The notes under the pieces are model-generated. The model did not search any database, was not told the origin of the DNA, and saw only the letters and a list, made by a program, of their open reading frames with translations. Shown here piece after piece: positions 26,401-34,722 of a stretch of DNA of 64,000 nucleotides (the first letter of the stretch is position 1; every line of letters begins with the position of its first letter). The position numbers were made by a program, and so were the translations under genes. The stretch comes from Bacteroidota bacterium (GTDB lineage: Bacteria; Bacteroidota; Bacteroidia; Bacteroidales; F082), in the NCBI GenBank assembly GCA_023396415.1, contig JAEWWJ010000054.1, positions 30,164 to 94,163 on the forward strand. The letters run 5' to 3'.

Positions 26401-27136
26401 GGTAAAAGGTTTAACCGTGGAATATGATTTACGCCGCACCAACAATGCCCGTGTCAGAGCCGGTTATACTTTGCAGTTTGCTAGCGCTACCGGAGCCAGC
26501 ACCACCACTGCTGCCTCATTGATTGCTGCCGGATTGCCCAACTTGCGTTCAACCATTCCTATGCCTTGGGACCGTCGCCACCAATTCAATTTGTTGATTG
26601 ATTATCGCTATGGCGCCGGAAAAGAATACAACGGTCCAACCATCAGCAGAGACAAAAAAGACAAAGCCCCTCTCAAAGTACTTGAAAACACCGGCTTTAC
26701 CTTAACTGTTTTAGGTGGTTCAGGAACGCCTTACACGGCATCACGTGTTGTAAATTCACCCATTTCGGCCAGCACCAATCTGTTAAAAGGAACCTATTAC
26801 GGCTCGCGCCTTCCTTGGCAGTTCCGCTTAGACCTTCGTGTTGACAAAGATTTTGATGTCAACTTCGGAAAAACTGAAACCGGAGTGCGGAAAGCCTACT
26901 TCAACGTTTATCTGCAAGTGCTAAACCTCTTAGATACCAAAAATGTACTCAGAGTTTATTCAGCTACCGGAAACGCCGATGATGATGGCTACCTCTCTGC
27001 GCCCGAATGGCAACGTGAGATCAATACCCAAACATCGCCTGTGGCTTATCGAGAGCTGTATGAAATGTTTGTCAATCGCCCTGGCAACTATAGCTCACCA
27101 CGCCAGATTCGTGTAGGTCTTATGTTTAATTTCTAA
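23432..27136 (+). CDS. TonB-dependent outer-membrane receptor
   Basis: A 1234-residue outer-membrane beta-barrel receptor. The signal peptide ends near LTYAQQ. Residues about 26-105 form a carboxypeptidase-regulatory-like domain (GRLQGKVYEKDNREPVAFAN), as in many Bacteroidota receptors. The plug follows (SADAVAATVGGVFSSDGERG; QVDVILGGTPAQYGDATGGI), then a large barrel ending in the aromatic residue needed for assembly (IRVGLMFNF). No SusD-like partner gene is adjacent; instead a large secreted protein and a PorV-like barrel follow, with four bases to the next frame. The substrate cannot be inferred from sequence; carbohydrate uptake is less likely without SusD. Confidence 0.9.
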   Translation: MLKNLLITLGIVLSTFTLTYAQQGRLQGKVYEKDNREPVAFANIILENGGTVVGGATSDFDGNYVINPIPPGKYDLKATFVGFNPVVVKGITISGNQITFYDIVMLSTSIDLQTVEIIEYKVPLISKDQTTSGASVTAEEIKKMPNRSADAVAATVGGVFSSDGERGNVRGARSDATAMYIDGVRVIGNSSVPQSAIEQVDVILGGTPAQYGDATGGIINVTTKGPSRKFGAGIELETSELLDAYGHNRVGFNLQGPLIKGKKQETALLGFFVAGDVGYNRDGAISSKGYYKATDATLQNLQQNPLRPTGLGFGTYRNGEFVRVADLEKTKRSMNTENYSINLSGNINVRTTETINLTFGGTFNKSNGNGFSYSGSFYNWDKNGEYNNNTWRVFGRFTQRFPTDNESTSIIKNFYYSIQADYTKQVNSYGDPDHYENLFNYGYLGKFSIYKQPTYERENVVVDGKTYRNVMVLKGWDNDTLVTWNPGTANPLISNYTTSYFNTYEGQPEDHFRNLDDVVLGGALINGNGPTSFYSLFQAPGTIQSGYGKDDNDQFGVNVAGSLDIGNHEIKLGFQYEQRTNRGVDYAPVGLWTLMRGLTNFHISELDVDNPFVVNYDGIVDTVKYYRNYDAKSQRTFDQNLRTSLGLPVDGLDYIIIDSYDASNNTIEYYDKNGMRHTIGTGEKPFSIDMFSPDELLNDGNSYASYYGFDYKGNKLTSRPSFEDFFNERDENGMYTRPVGAFQPIYMAGYLQDKFAFKDLIFNIGVRVDRFDANQKVLKDPYLFYNAKTAGEVSSIGGTPVVHPAGIGNNFTVYVDKANDPTRVVGYRFENTWYNETGAVIQDPTKLDVGGGIAPYLTDPNQARVNISSFKDYEPELNIMPRISFSFPISDEALFFAHYDVLTQRPTSNLFSNPATYYFFESSTSTINNPSLKPTQTIDYELGFTQKLTNTSSLTFTGFYREMRNMIQIYRFTGAYPKDYTSFSNLDFGTVKGLTVEYDLRRTNNARVRAGYTLQFASATGASTTTAASLIAAGLPNLRSTIPMPWDRRHQFNLLIDYRYGAGKEYNGPTISRDKKDKAPLKVLENTGFTLTVLGGSGTPYTASRVVNSPISASTNLLKGTYYGSRLPWQFRLDLRVDKDFDVNFGKTETGVRKAYFNVYLQVLNLLDTKNVLRVYSATGNADDDGYLSAPEWQREINTQTSPVAYRELYEMFVNRPGNYSSPRQIRVGLMFNF

Positions 27137-27158
27137 GCAGGTGTGCCAATTTAATTGT

Positions 27159-30100
27159 ATGAAAATGAATAATAATATTGGAAAGATGAAGAATATCATT
27201 CGAACGCTGTTTGCCGCAAGCTTTGTTTTGCTGATACTCAACCCCGCACAGTCTAAAGAACTTATTGATCCTAACGGACAAAAGACGGTAGTGCTCAAAC
27301 AAACAACTGCGGGCTGCTCACCCTCCTCCGCCTTGGAATGGCTCGATGTGAACAATATCAGAGCGCGTATCAATGGAGGTGGCGATATGTGGTGGGACTT
27401 GGATGGCAATGCCAAATATTTTGTACCAAGAAATGGTACAGCCACATCAATGTTTGCAGGTGCACTTTGGATTGGTGGCCTCGACATCAATAACCAACTT
27501 AAATTGGCTGCGCAACGCTATCGCCAAGTGGGTATTGATTACTGGACAGGACCGCTGACCATTGATGGTACAGCTGCTATTGATGAGGCCACTTGTGCTC
27601 AATATGACAGGCATTTTAAGATGACACGCTCTATGGTAGATGAGTTTTTAGCTCATACTGATCCTGTTACCGGTGCTTTTATCCCAAGTGATGACTATGT
27701 AATCCCTAAAGAAATTCTTGAGTGGCCGGCACATGGCGATGCCGCTAATAAAAATCAAAGTTATTATCTCGCCCCTTTCTATGATGCTGATGGCGACGGC
27801 GAGTATCAGCCTCTCGCTGGCGATTACCCTTATTATGATATTGACAACAGCTTGTGTCAAACCCGCACTCCCACAATGGATGAATCCATCGAAAATGCGA
27901 TTAGCGGTTCGGTTTTGGCTGACCAGGTGATCAAGGGCGACCAAACCATTTGGTGGGTGTTCAACGATAAGGGAAATTTCCACTCCGAAACACAAGGCGC
28001 TGCCATTGGATTAGAAATTAGAGCCCAGGTTTTTGGTTTTGCTACCAACGATGAGGTCAACAATATGACTTTCTATAGCTACGAAATTATTAACCGTTCA
28101 ACTTTTGAGTTAACACAAACTTTCTTTTCTCAATGGGTGGATCCGGATTTAGGTTTTGCACGAGATGACTTTATCGGCTGCGACATTACCCGTGGATTGG
28201 GATTTTGTTACAATGGTAAAGCTGTTGACGGTAGCGGAACTCCTGAGTCCTATGGTGCACAACCACCCGCAATTGGTGTTGACTTTTTCCAAGGTCCTTA
28301 TATGGATCCGCTTCCGGAAGACCGTCCGAAATTTAGAATCTTGACCGGTTCTACCGGTGACACCATCTTTGAACCACTTTGCGATGAAAGCATTAATGGA
28401 ATCAATTTTGGTGATGGTGTTCCCGGCAATGAGCGTTTTGGAATGCGTCGTTTCTTGTTCCATAACAACTCAAGCGGCGATTTGGGCGATCCCCAAACAG
28501 CACCCCAATACTACAATATCCTTAGAGGTAAATGGAAAAACGGTCAAAGTATGTCCTATGGTGGCGATGCTTTCCCCGGAAACCCAGGTGTTGTAGGTCC
28601 GGTATGTGACTTTATGTTTCCAGGCGATACTGACCCTTGTAACTGGGGAACAGGTGGTGCCTTACCTAACGGTGGATATGGACAAAATGGTCTTTATTGG
28701 ACTGAAGAAACCGGAAACAATGGTGGACCTAACAATCCTGAAGACCGTCGTTTCTTACACTCTGCCGGTCCATTTACTCTGAAACCAGGCGCCGTGAATT
28801 ATATCACCGTCGGGGTGCCATGGGCAAGAGCCAGTTCGGGAGGCCCTTCCGCTTCAGTAGAATTGCTTAAACGTGCCGATGATAAAGCTCAGGCCTTATT
28901 TGATAATTGCTTTAAGGTAATTGATGGCCCTAATGCACCAGACCTTTCTTTCCAAGAACTAGATCGTGAGATTATTATGTACATTTCCAACTCACCCTCG
29001 TCCAATAATTATAATGAGGAGTATTTTGAGTTTGATCCGAATATCGTTCAACCTCATCCGGTTCTTCCAGGTCAGCGCAGCGATTCACTTTACCGTTTCG
29101 AGGGTTATTTGATCTATCAATTGGCCAATGCAACCGTGAGTGTAGAAAGCTTGAAAGACCTTAACCTCGTGCGTTTGGTGGCTCAATTTGACAAAAAAAA
29201 TGAGGTTACAAAACTCGTTAATTATTACTTTGATGAACGCATTGGTGCTACCGTACCTGTTGTTGAGGTCAATGGAAGTAACAACGGCATTCAACATTCG
29301 TTCACTATTACTCAAGATGCTTTTGCTAAGGGCGATACCCGTTTGGTAAACCACAAGCAATATTATTATCTCGCTATAGCCTACGCTTATAATGAGTTCA
29401 TGCCTTATACCGACGAGCCCAGCATCATTGGTGGTTTGTTAGGACAGAAAACGCCTTTCTTGGCTGGTCGTAAGAATATCAAACTTTATACTGCAATTCC
29501 TCATAAGACTGTTAATGGCATCCAAATAAATGCTGCTTATGGCGATAGTCCTGAGGTGACACGTTTGGCCGGACATGGTAATGGAGGAAATTATCTCGAT
29601 TTGACGCCCGAAACGGTAGAAGAAATCCTTTCAAAACAGCCAGCCAGTGCTGATAATACCTTTGGAAATGCAAATTATCCGATTGCTTATACACCTAAGT
29701 ATAGAGAAAATGCCAGTCCAATTTCTGTAAAAGTGATTGACCCTATTAAGGTTGTGCCTTCGGATTACGAACTTTGGATGGATACTTTGGTTTCGCAGAA
29801 GATTTTCAATGTCGTCAATGATGGATTGGTGATCGGCGACACAGCCAGCAAATTGGTTTCATATTGGTATTTGAAAGATTTAGCCACCAATGAGGTGTTT
29901 AAATCCGATTCAACCACCATTACCGATGTTGAAAAACTGTTCTTGGATAGAGGTATTTCAGTGCGCATCACACAGCCTTATTTCCCCGGTTTGTATCGTG
30001 TTGGGAATAACGTTGACAACGAGGGTATTTCTAGTGTGTTAGCACCGAACAATGGCTTTATTATGTCGTCAATTACTTATGCCGACAGCTCGCGTGCTTA

Positions 30101-31511
30101 TTTAACCGGAATTGCTGACGAAGACCAACCGGGCTCCCCATTGAATTGGATCAGGTCGGGTAAATACAAAGACACCGAGAATTCCTCCAATGATGACTGG
30201 GGCATGTCTTCAAGTCCTTTGCGTCCTTGGGATCCTGATGAATCATTTGAGAAAATTGCCGGACGTACTTGGGCGCCTTATGCCTTGGTTTCCTATGGTA
30301 ACAACACTGTTGAAACAGGACAAAGCCCTATTGGCCCAGGCTTTAGCTCCTTGTCGAAAACACAGCGAAGTTTGCAAACCATTTCCAGTATTGACATTGT
30401 GTTTACACCTGATAAGTCGAAATGGACGCGTAGTCCAGTTCTTGAAATGGGTTTTGACTCCTTATTAACACAAGGTCGCGCCAAACGCTTTGCATTGCGC
30501 AAATCGCCTTCGGTGGATAAAGATGGAAAACCTGCTGCTTCAATGAATCTCGAACCCAGCACCAATCCCAATGACCCCCATTATATTGGTAGTTATGGAA
30601 TGGGTTGGTTCCCAGGATATGCCATTAATGTTGAAACCGGTGAACGTTTGAACATTATGTTTGGTGAAGATTCTTACCTTTCGGCCCAAAACGGACGTGA
30701 TATGTTGTTCAATCCACCTCCACGAAATACAGAGCTGGACTTTCAATTCCAAGATCCCAATATCTTCTCTCAAACCAGTGGGCAAGCTCTGTTTGGTGGC
30801 AAGCATTACGTCTATATCATGCGACATGATTTTACCCAGTTTGATCAGTTAGGATATGTATTTAACTATCCTTCACCTGCTTATGATGCCGGAAAATATG
30901 CGCATACTATGTTAGACACTATCTTTAACAGTCCTAACTTCATCCAGATCAATACACAAAACTTCTTCTCTCAGATCATGTATGTTGGTATGCCAATGCC
31001 GATCAAAGGGCAGGATTGGTTGTCGAATGAGGCTACTGTGCGTATCCGTGTGGCTAAACCCTATGCACGTCATCAATCTCTGTTGCCGGTGGATAGTGCT
31101 TACAGTGGAACTGTTGAAAATAATGGTTATCCAAAGTATGCCTTTAGTTTGAAAAATCTGGCCGCAGAACAAAAAAACCCTGTGAAGCTGGAGTCTGACC
31201 TTGACCTGATTACCGTTGTTCCAAATCCTTACTACGCTTACAGCAATTACGAGCGAAATGCTTTGGATAATAGGGTAAAGATTGCAAACTTGCCGACAAC
31301 CTGCGTGGTAACCATCTACAATATGAATGGCACAAAGATTAGGCAGTTTAGAAAAGACGAAAGTAAAACGTCGTTGGATTGGGATTTGAAAAACTTTGCC
31401 GGTGTACCGATTGCCAGTGGAATTTATCTCATTCATATCAAATCTGATGAAGGCGAACGCATCATCAAATGGTTTGGTACTATGCGTCCTATTGACCTGA
31501 ATACATTCTAA
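27159..31511 (+). CDS. Large secreted protein with T9SS-like C-terminal domain
   Basis: About 1450 residues, exported. Possible starts are a GTG at 27141 or ATG at 27159, 27165 or 27186; the signal peptide MKNIIRTLFAASFVLLILNP needs only the last. I do not recognise the main body; it includes a calcium-binding-like loop DADGDGEYQP, long Gly/Pro/aromatic-rich stretches and few repeats. The C-terminal ~90 residues look like a type A sorting domain (VVPNPYYAYSNYE, VTIYNMNGTKIRQF, DWDLKNFAGVPIASGIYLIH) but with an unusual extra tail, IIKWFGTMRPIDLNTF. Secretion by T9SS with surface retention is inferred. It lies between a TonB receptor and a PorV-like barrel, suggesting all three form one complex. 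Confidence 0.75.
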   Translation: MKMNNNIGKMKNIIRTLFAASFVLLILNPAQSKELIDPNGQKTVVLKQTTAGCSPSSALEWLDVNNIRARINGGGDMWWDLDGNAKYFVPRNGTATSMFAGALWIGGLDINNQLKLAAQRYRQVGIDYWTGPLTIDGTAAIDEATCAQYDRHFKMTRSMVDEFLAHTDPVTGAFIPSDDYVIPKEILEWPAHGDAANKNQSYYLAPFYDADGDGEYQPLAGDYPYYDIDNSLCQTRTPTMDESIENAISGSVLADQVIKGDQTIWWVFNDKGNFHSETQGAAIGLEIRAQVFGFATNDEVNNMTFYSYEIINRSTFELTQTFFSQWVDPDLGFARDDFIGCDITRGLGFCYNGKAVDGSGTPESYGAQPPAIGVDFFQGPYMDPLPEDRPKFRILTGSTGDTIFEPLCDESINGINFGDGVPGNERFGMRRFLFHNNSSGDLGDPQTAPQYYNILRGKWKNGQSMSYGGDAFPGNPGVVGPVCDFMFPGDTDPCNWGTGGALPNGGYGQNGLYWTEETGNNGGPNNPEDRRFLHSAGPFTLKPGAVNYITVGVPWARASSGGPSASVELLKRADDKAQALFDNCFKVIDGPNAPDLSFQELDREIIMYISNSPSSNNYNEEYFEFDPNIVQPHPVLPGQRSDSLYRFEGYLIYQLANATVSVESLKDLNLVRLVAQFDKKNEVTKLVNYYFDERIGATVPVVEVNGSNNGIQHSFTITQDAFAKGDTRLVNHKQYYYLAIAYAYNEFMPYTDEPSIIGGLLGQKTPFLAGRKNIKLYTAIPHKTVNGIQINAAYGDSPEVTRLAGHGNGGNYLDLTPETVEEILSKQPASADNTFGNANYPIAYTPKYRENASPISVKVIDPIKVVPSDYELWMDTLVSQKIFNVVNDGLVIGDTASKLVSYWYLKDLATNEVFKSDSTTITDVEKLFLDRGISVRITQPYFPGLYRVGNNVDNEGISSVLAPNNGFIMSSITYADSSRAYLTGIADEDQPGSPLNWIRSGKYKDTENSSNDDWGMSSSPLRPWDPDESFEKIAGRTWAPYALVSYGNNTVETGQSPIGPGFSSLSKTQRSLQTISSIDIVFTPDKSKWTRSPVLEMGFDSLLTQGRAKRFALRKSPSVDKDGKPAASMNLEPSTNPNDPHYIGSYGMGWFPGYAINVETGERLNIMFGEDSYLSAQNGRDMLFNPPPRNTELDFQFQDPNIFSQTSGQALFGGKHYVYIMRHDFTQFDQLGYVFNYPSPAYDAGKYAHTMLDTIFNSPNFIQINTQNFFSQIMYVGMPMPIKGQDWLSNEATVRIRVAKPYARHQSLLPVDSAYSGTVENNGYPKYAFSLKNLAAEQKNPVKLESDLDLITVVPNPYYAYSNYERNALDNRVKIANLPTTCVVTIYNMNGTKIRQFRKDESKTSLDWDLKNFAGVPIASGIYLIHIKSDEGERIIKWFGTMRPIDLNTF

Positions 31512-31540
31512 AACCCATGAGTTGCGAACAAAAAAAATAC

Positions 31541-32608
31541 ATGAATATGAGTACTTTATATAAATATTTAATCGCAATTGGCCTCGTCATCGCATTGGGG
31601 GCTGGAAGTGTGCAAGCCGGAAACAAAGACCGATCGGGTCAAGCAGGAGCTTCTGAGTTGTTGATCAATCCTTGGGCGCGAAGCACCGGTTGGGGAAATG
31701 CAGGCATGGCCAGCATCAAAGGCCTCGAGGGTATATGGAGCAATGTGGGTGGACTTGCGTTTACTCAAAAGACCGATATGATCTTCGCGCATACCAATTG
31801 GCTTTCCGGTTCGGATGTGAACATAATTTCTTTTGGCTTGGCTCAACGTATGGGAGAGTCTGGCGTTATGGGACTTTCAGTGATGTCAATGAATTTTGGC
31901 GACATTCCTATTACAACAACTGACTTCCCCGACGGAGGATTAGGTAATTTTTCACCCAGTCTGTTGAATTTGAGTTTGGCCTATGCGAAATCGTTTTCAA
32001 ACAGTATCCATGCCGGATTTGTTTTGAAAATTATCTCCGAAAGCATCTCCGATATTAGTGCACAAGGTGTGGCGCTAGATGCCGGTATCCAATATGTTAC
32101 AGGTTTGCAAGAGAATATCCATTTTGGTATCACCTTGAAAAATATTGGACCTACCATGAGTTTTTCTGGTGATGGGCTGTCATTGCGCGCTTTTATTCCA
32201 GGACAGGAAACACAGTTTACTTTGGAGCAACGCAGCGAGGCTTTCGAGCTTCCAACGCAGTTGGTGATTGGTGCTGCTTACGATTTCTTGTTTGAGAATG
32301 ACTATCGTTTTACTATGGCCGGAAACTTTACTTCCAATTCCTTTACTAAGGATCAGATTACTGCCGGTGGTGAGTTTAGCTTGAAAGATTATCTGCTCCT
32401 TCGCGTAGGTTATACATACGAAGAAGGAATGTGGGATAATATTGAAGCCGATGCACGCACCAATGTCAGCAAAGGTCTGAGTGCAGGACTTACAGTTCAA
32501 GTTCCAATGAACAAAGAAAAAGGATCTGCCATCGCCATTGACTATTCCTACAGAGACACGGATCATTTTGGTGGAAACCATACCATAGGAGCTAAGATTA
32601 GTTTCTAA
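31541..32608 (+). CDS. PorV/PorQ-family outer-membrane barrel protein
   Basis: A 355-residue FadL-like barrel. Met at 31541 or 31547 fits best with the signal MSTLYKYLIAIGLVIALGAG; an ATG at 31517 would add eight polar residues. The mature start SGQAGASELLINPWARSTGW, then GMASIKGLEGIWSNVGGLA, is the hallmark opening of PorV/PorQ proteins, in which the NPAGL-like turn is here NVGGL. The protein ends in Phe (GAKISF) as outer-membrane barrels do. PorV itself carries T9SS cargo between translocon and attachment complex; this copy next to a sorting-domain protein may serve that cargo alone. It is the last gene of the triad, 29 bases after the preceding stop. Confidence 0.85.
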   Translation: MNMSTLYKYLIAIGLVIALGAGSVQAGNKDRSGQAGASELLINPWARSTGWGNAGMASIKGLEGIWSNVGGLAFTQKTDMIFAHTNWLSGSDVNIISFGLAQRMGESGVMGLSVMSMNFGDIPITTTDFPDGGLGNFSPSLLNLSLAYAKSFSNSIHAGFVLKIISESISDISAQGVALDAGIQYVTGLQENIHFGITLKNIGPTMSFSGDGLSLRAFIPGQETQFTLEQRSEAFELPTQLVIGAAYDFLFENDYRFTMAGNFTSNSFTKDQITAGGEFSLKDYLLLRVGYTYEEGMWDNIEADARTNVSKGLSAGLTVQVPMNKEKGSAIAIDYSYRDTDHFGGNHTIGAKISF

Positions 32609-32629
32609 GCTTAGAATTAAAAAAAGAAG

Positions 32630-32637
32630 TAATTTTG
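32630..32637 (+). promoter_or_regulatory. Putative -7 box upstream of the greA leader
   Basis: TAATTTTG is an exact TAnnTTTG match, but it lies before the hairpin at 32646-32675, so a transcript from it would begin with the hairpin. Confidence 0.3.
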
Positions 32638-32645
32638 CTTTTTGA

Positions 32646-32675
32646 AAGGCCCTTACTCTGCTAAGGGTCTTTTTT
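32646..32675 (+). terminator. Terminator after the PorV-like gene, or greA leader hairpin
   Basis: The stem AAGGCCCTTA/TAAGGGTCTT (one G-T pair) is followed by a T run, 37 bases after the PorV-like stop and 27 before the greA start. Confidence 0.75.
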
Positions 32676-32702
32676 ACTTAATATCAATAAACACAAACCA
32701 AC

Positions 32703-33176
32703 ATGTCTGAATTAAAATATTTCACAGAAGAAGGCTTGAAGCGTTTGAAAAACGAGTTGGAGGAGCTTATGTCAAAAGAAAGGCCACGCATCAGTCAAAT
32801 GATTGCAGAGGCCCGCGACAAAGGCGACTTGTCAGAAAATGCCGAATACGATGCTGCAAAAGAAGCACAAGGAATGCTTGAATTGAAGATTTCTCAGCTG
32901 CAGGACTTGCTGATGAGTGCGCGTGTTTTGGATGAATCGAAAATGGACACTTCAAAAGTGTTGTTGCTTTCAAAGGTTACACTTAAAAACGTAAAAAACG
33001 GAACAGCCATGGACTACACCATCGTACCTGAAAAAGAGGCAGACATTAAACAGGGGAAAATTTCTGTGAACTCCCCTGTGGCTAAAGGATTACTCGGTAA
33101 ATCTGTTGGCGATCGTGCTGAAATAAGTGTGCCTGCCGGTAAGGTTTCGCTGGAAATTGTAAAAATTTCACGATAA
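32703..33176 (+). CDS. greA: Transcription elongation factor GreA
   Basis: Stimulates transcript cleavage by backtracked RNA polymerase. The 157-residue product has the N-terminal coiled coil with the acidic tip motif GDLSENAEYDAAKEAQ and a C-terminal FKBP-like domain (SVGDRAEISVPAGKVSLEI). Length is standard. The gene lies between an upstream hairpin and the HIT-protein gene 10 bases downstream, so greA and the HIT gene form an operon. Confidence 0.95.
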   Translation: MSELKYFTEEGLKRLKNELEELMSKERPRISQMIAEARDKGDLSENAEYDAAKEAQGMLELKISQLQDLLMSARVLDESKMDTSKVLLLSKVTLKNVKNGTAMDYTIVPEKEADIKQGKISVNSPVAKGLLGKSVGDRAEISVPAGKVSLEIVKISR

Positions 33177-33186
33177 AATTATTGTT

Positions 33187-33579
33187 ATGACTACTATTTT
33201 CACACGCATCATTCAGGGGGAAATACCTTGTTACAAAGTAGCGGAAGATGACAAATATTTTGCCTTTTTCGATATCAATCCGTTGGCTAAAGGTCACACT
33301 TTGGTGATTCCAAAAAAAGAGACTGACTATATCTTTGATATGCAGGATAGCGATCTTTCCGAAATGATGATATTTGCCAAAAAGGTGGCCCGGGCCATCA
33401 AATCGGTTGTACCCTGTACGAAAATTGGCGTAACCGTGATAGGTTTGGAGGTGCCTCATGCACATATTCATTTGGTACCGATTAACAGTATCTATGATAT
33501 GGATTTCAGTAAACCTAAATTAAAACTGGCGCCCTCAGAGTTTGAATCTTTGCGGCAATTAATTGCCGCTGCGGTTTAA
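33187..33579 (+). CDS. HIT-family nucleotide hydrolase/transferase
   Basis: A 130-residue histidine-triad protein. The catalytic motif is PHAHIHLVPI, and the N-terminus TTIFTRIIQGEIPCYKVAED with FFDINPLAKGHTLVIPKK is the common bacterial HIT (HinT-like) opening. HinT proteins hydrolyse AMP-lysine and similar phosphoramidates. It lies 10 bases after greA, ahead of a strong bidirectional terminator. Confidence 0.9.
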   Translation: MTTIFTRIIQGEIPCYKVAEDDKYFAFFDINPLAKGHTLVIPKKETDYIFDMQDSDLSEMMIFAKKVARAIKSVVPCTKIGVTVIGLEVPHAHIHLVPINSIYDMDFSKPKLKLAPSEFESLRQLIAAAV

Positions 33580-33590
33580 TATGGAACCAC

Positions 33591-33628
33591 AAAAAAAGGG
33601 CTGTTTTCGAAGAAAACAGCCCTTTTTT
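33591..33628. terminator. Bidirectional terminator between the HIT gene and the coiled-coil lipoprotein gene
   Basis: The stem GGGCTGTTTTC/GAAAACAGCCC with a three-base loop is flanked by A and T runs. The neighbouring genes converge on it. Confidence 0.92.
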
Positions 33629-33647
33629 AGTTTGTTCTAAGGGTGTT

Positions 33648-34517
33648 TTAGTCAATCATCACTACCAAGTAGCGTGAAGCGCTCCAGAAATCATCGGGAT
33701 GAAGAATTTTTAAGCTGTCAATATTGTCCTCACCCAAAAACTGATAGCTGGCAGCGGGATGGATGGTCAGTAAACGCGCTTTCTTACTAAAAACAGGCAG
33801 GGCCAATAGGTCGCGCTGATCGGCCATGGTGAAGAGGGATTTGTCGAAATCTTCGTTTACTTTTCGGGTTTTACCTAAGCCTATAAAACCTCCTTCTTTG
33901 GTTACTATTTTTTGCTCTTCGAGGTTTTTACGTGTTCCAACAATATACCAAACGGTGTTTTTCTCGACCACCTGCCTTGCAATCACAGCTTCTTTTTGCA
34001 AGCTTTGGGTTTCCATTGCCGAGAGGTTTTGTTCTAAGTTGCGAATAACGAGCTGTTTGTTGCTGAGGGTTTCTTTTAGCTCGCTCATTTCAGCATCTTT
34101 GCTTTCAATTTGCATACTCAAACTGGCAATCATCTGCTCTAATTCTGCACGTTTTTTGCCGGCTCCTCCAAGTTGTCGCTTGAGGTCATTAACCATTTGT
34201 TTGTTCTTAAGCAACAACTCGTATATGGCCTCAATGTCGCGGTTGATATCTTCCTCCTTGCTTTTACGTACTTCCGGATCACTATCTGATAGCTGGGTAA
34301 TTAGTTTTTCTTTCATCTTAATCTCCTCCAAATTGCGCTGAATTGCATTGAAGGCCGTTACGTAACTCATGGTGATGGTATCTTTTTCAACACCTTGGTT
34401 TTTTAAACTATCGTTGGTAGCGGTTAGTCTCTCAATTTCTTTCTTGTATTTCTCCGTACAAGAGCTGATTTGAACAGCCATGAGGACAATAACAATGATT
34501 TGAACGATTTTTTTCAT
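33648..34517 (-). CDS. Coiled-coil lipoprotein, Cbp1-like
   Basis: A 289-residue lipoprotein (signal MKKIVQIIVIVLMAVQISSC, lipobox ISSC). Residues about 25-185 are one long coiled coil rich in E, K, L and Q. The C-terminal globular part begins NTVWYIVGTRKNLEEQKI and contains LLTIHPAASYQFL and DDFWSASRYLVV. This layout and these phrases resemble the Bacteroides proteins annotated as Cbp1 collagen-binding adhesins, from memory; collagen binding is not implied for an organism of unknown habitat. It is monocistronic. Confidence 0.65.
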   Translation of the reverse strand: MKKIVQIIVIVLMAVQISSCTEKYKKEIERLTATNDSLKNQGVEKDTITMSYVTAFNAIQRNLEEIKMKEKLITQLSDSDPEVRKSKEEDINRDIEAIYELLLKNKQMVNDLKRQLGGAGKKRAELEQMIASLSMQIESKDAEMSELKETLSNKQLVIRNLEQNLSAMETQSLQKEAVIARQVVEKNTVWYIVGTRKNLEEQKIVTKEGGFIGLGKTRKVNEDFDKSLFTMADQRDLLALPVFSKKARLLTIHPAASYQFLGEDNIDSLKILHPDDFWSASRYLVVMID

Positions 34518-34541
34518 GGTAATAGGGCTTTAAATGAAGTG

Positions 34542-34549
34542 CAAAATTA
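34542..34549 (-). promoter_or_regulatory. Putative -7 box for the coiled-coil lipoprotein gene
   Basis: TAATTTTG on the minus strand, 24 bases before the start codon. Confidence 0.4.
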
Positions 34550-34709
34550 CAACCAACTGGTACGTTATCAACGAAATAATGAAAATATTATTGTAACTGG
34601 GCCTTTAACTGCGCAATGAAGCGCAATCGAGCTTGCTTTTGAGACAAAAGATAAATGTTTATTATTGCCAACGGCAGAGCAAGCTTAGGCTATGGAGAAC
34701 AATAAACGT

Positions 34710-34717
34710 TATTTTTG
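34710..34717 (+). promoter_or_regulatory. Putative -7 box for the multihaem cytochrome gene
   Basis: TATTTTTG ends only five bases before the ATG at 34723, implying a leaderless or nearly leaderless transcript if this box is used. Confidence 0.35.
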
Positions 34718-34722
34718 TACTG

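Noticed and set aside
30912..31577. A 221-codon minus-strand frame across the end of the large secreted protein gene.
   Set aside because: It is antisense to the sorting-like domain and the start of the PorV-like gene, both well supported.
23432..32608. Interpretation as a polysaccharide utilisation locus.
   Set aside because: There is no SusD-like gene, glycosidase or sulfatase, and the receptor neighbours are a sorting-domain protein and a PorV-like barrel.
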